Of a DNA stretch of 5,893 nt, positions 5,370-5,893 are shown in pieces. Position numbers and translations under genes: made by a program. Source of the stretch: an uncultured Succinatimonas sp. (lineage in GTDB: Bacteria > Pseudomonadota > Gammaproteobacteria > Enterobacterales > Succinivibrionaceae); contig URKL01000128.1 of NCBI GenBank assembly GCA_900548485.1, positions 1 to 5,893 on the forward strand. Direction: 5' to 3'. Position 1 is the first letter of the stretch, and the number at the start of each line of letters is the position of its first letter. The notes under the pieces are model-generated. The model was not told the DNA's origin, ran no database searches, and saw only the letters and a program-made list of their open reading frames with translations.

Positions 5370-5815
5370 CATTAAAAAATCAAATATATTAAAAAAATTT
5401 AGTGCGTTAAAAAAATATCTTAAAATAAAATTATTTTTCCCCACCCTAAAAACGATATTATTTAAGTAATAATAGATTTTATACCTCAATAACATATAAA
5501 AAAAATTATGAGATTTAATCGCTAATTAAATTTCAATTTAAATGGCAAATACCCTCCTTATCGTCCTGTTAAATACATGATTTTGAGTTAGTGCACAAAA
5601 TGAAGGATTTTATCTATTTTTAACACTGATTTTCTTTAAATAAAATGCCATTTGTGAAATAATACGCAAGTAAAGTTTGCTTACAAAAAAGCTATATATT
5701 ATTCACGATAAGCTACCATATGGTGGCCTTTGTTTTTATAGAGAAGTCGGTTTTATTAGTTGGCATCGAAAATAATTAAGCGTTGGCAGCCTCTTAACCG
5801 TTTAAAAATTTACGC
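5370..5815. other. AT-rich intergenic region without a recognisable protein gene
   Basis: No open frame worth calling is present on either strand. The first part contains TTAAAAAAT-type A-tracts at 5372-5380, 5389-5398 and 5407-5416, spaced about 18 bp. AAAATAA (5422-5428) and TTATTTT (5431-5437) form only a very weak dyad. A terminator-like hairpin lies at 5712-5738. A 7-bp direct repeat, GTTGGCA, occurs at 5759-5765 and 5782-5788, and CGGTT (5748-5752) is inverted as AACCG (5796-5800) around it. A small RNA ending at the hairpin or an insertion-sequence end are possible but unproven. Confidence 0.6.
5712..5738 (+). terminator. Terminator-like hairpin with T-tract
   Basis: GCTACC (5712-5717) pairs with GGTGGC (5722-5727), including one G-U, around a 4-nt ATAT loop. 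CC-TTTGTTTTT-type sequence follows (5728-5737). This resembles a plus-strand intrinsic terminator. It is about 340 bp past the small membrane gene and about 80 bp before the next start, so its transcript is not obvious. Confidence 0.45.
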
Positions 5816-5893
5816 ATGTTAAAAATCAAAACAAGTTCAAAGACTGTTCAAGAGGACTATATTGCTATAGATGAGGCAACAGGGATTACTGCC
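5816..5893 (+). CDS. 5' end of an unrecognised protein (partial, first 26 aa)
   Basis: An ATG at 5816-5818 opens a frame that stays open to the window edge: MLKIKTSSKTVQEDYIAIDE followed by ATGITA. An in-frame TAA at 5795-5797, with no other start codon between, fixes the ATG as the earliest start. The N-terminus is hydrophilic, with no signal peptide. There is no Shine-Dalgarno in the preceding 15 bases, unlike the transporter and SHMT-like genes. I do not recognise the family. A mobile-element gene is a possibility because of the weak start and the repeats upstream, but the sequence does not prove it. Confidence 0.5.
   Translation, partial: MLKIKTSSKTVQEDYIAIDEATGITA

Noticed and set aside
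5370..5815. CRISPR array or tRNA gene in the gene-poor region
   Set aside because: There are no regular repeats with unique spacers, and no cloverleaf or conserved TPsiC/anticodon arm pattern could be found.

Overview
The window comes from an AT-rich bacterial chromosome. The dusA-type tRNA dihydrouridine synthase, the SHMT relative that aligns closely to the gammaproteobacterial GlyA pattern, and a DASS-type dicarboxylate transporter together suggest a low-GC, probably host-associated or anaerobic gammaproteobacterium. A Succinivibrionaceae-like bacterium would fit, but that is inference. No rRNA, tRNA, CRISPR array or complete insertion sequence is visible.

Layout. Bases 1-150 hold the 3' end of an unrecognised plus-strand gene. 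It converges on a minus-strand aldo/keto reductase (319-1188), with a strong GC-rich dyad (195-235) between the two stops. Next on the minus strand come dusA (1308-2294) and, 3 bp upstream of it, a serine hydroxymethyltransferase-fold gene (2298-3539). The latter has an extended -10 promoter and a good Shine-Dalgarno site, so the pair forms a compact operon. A clear rho-independent terminator (3630-3664) separates that operon from the DASS/SLC13 anion transporter (3671-4933, minus). Upstream of the transporter lies a divergent control region (about 4934-5102) with several dyads and repeats. It leads on the plus strand into a small two-helix membrane protein (5103-5369). A gene-poor, very AT-rich stretch (5370-5815) follows, containing one terminator-like hairpin. 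The first 26 codons of another plus-strand gene run off the right edge (5816-5893).

How the genes relate. dusA modifies the tRNA D-loop, the transporter imports or exchanges organic anions, and the reductase acts on small carbonyl compounds; no single pathway links them. Two observations stand out. First, the gene co-transcribed with dusA has an intact SHMT fold signature, but the PLP-binding lysine is replaced by glycine and most other catalytic positions are lost. It looks like an expressed pseudoenzyme. Second, the aldo/keto reductase has a perfect AAAGGAGG Shine-Dalgarno 37 nt from its ATG, too far to work linearly. An 8-bp perfect hairpin exactly fills the gap and would leave a 7-nt spacing when folded, so the start appears to be a hairpin-bridged ribosome binding site.
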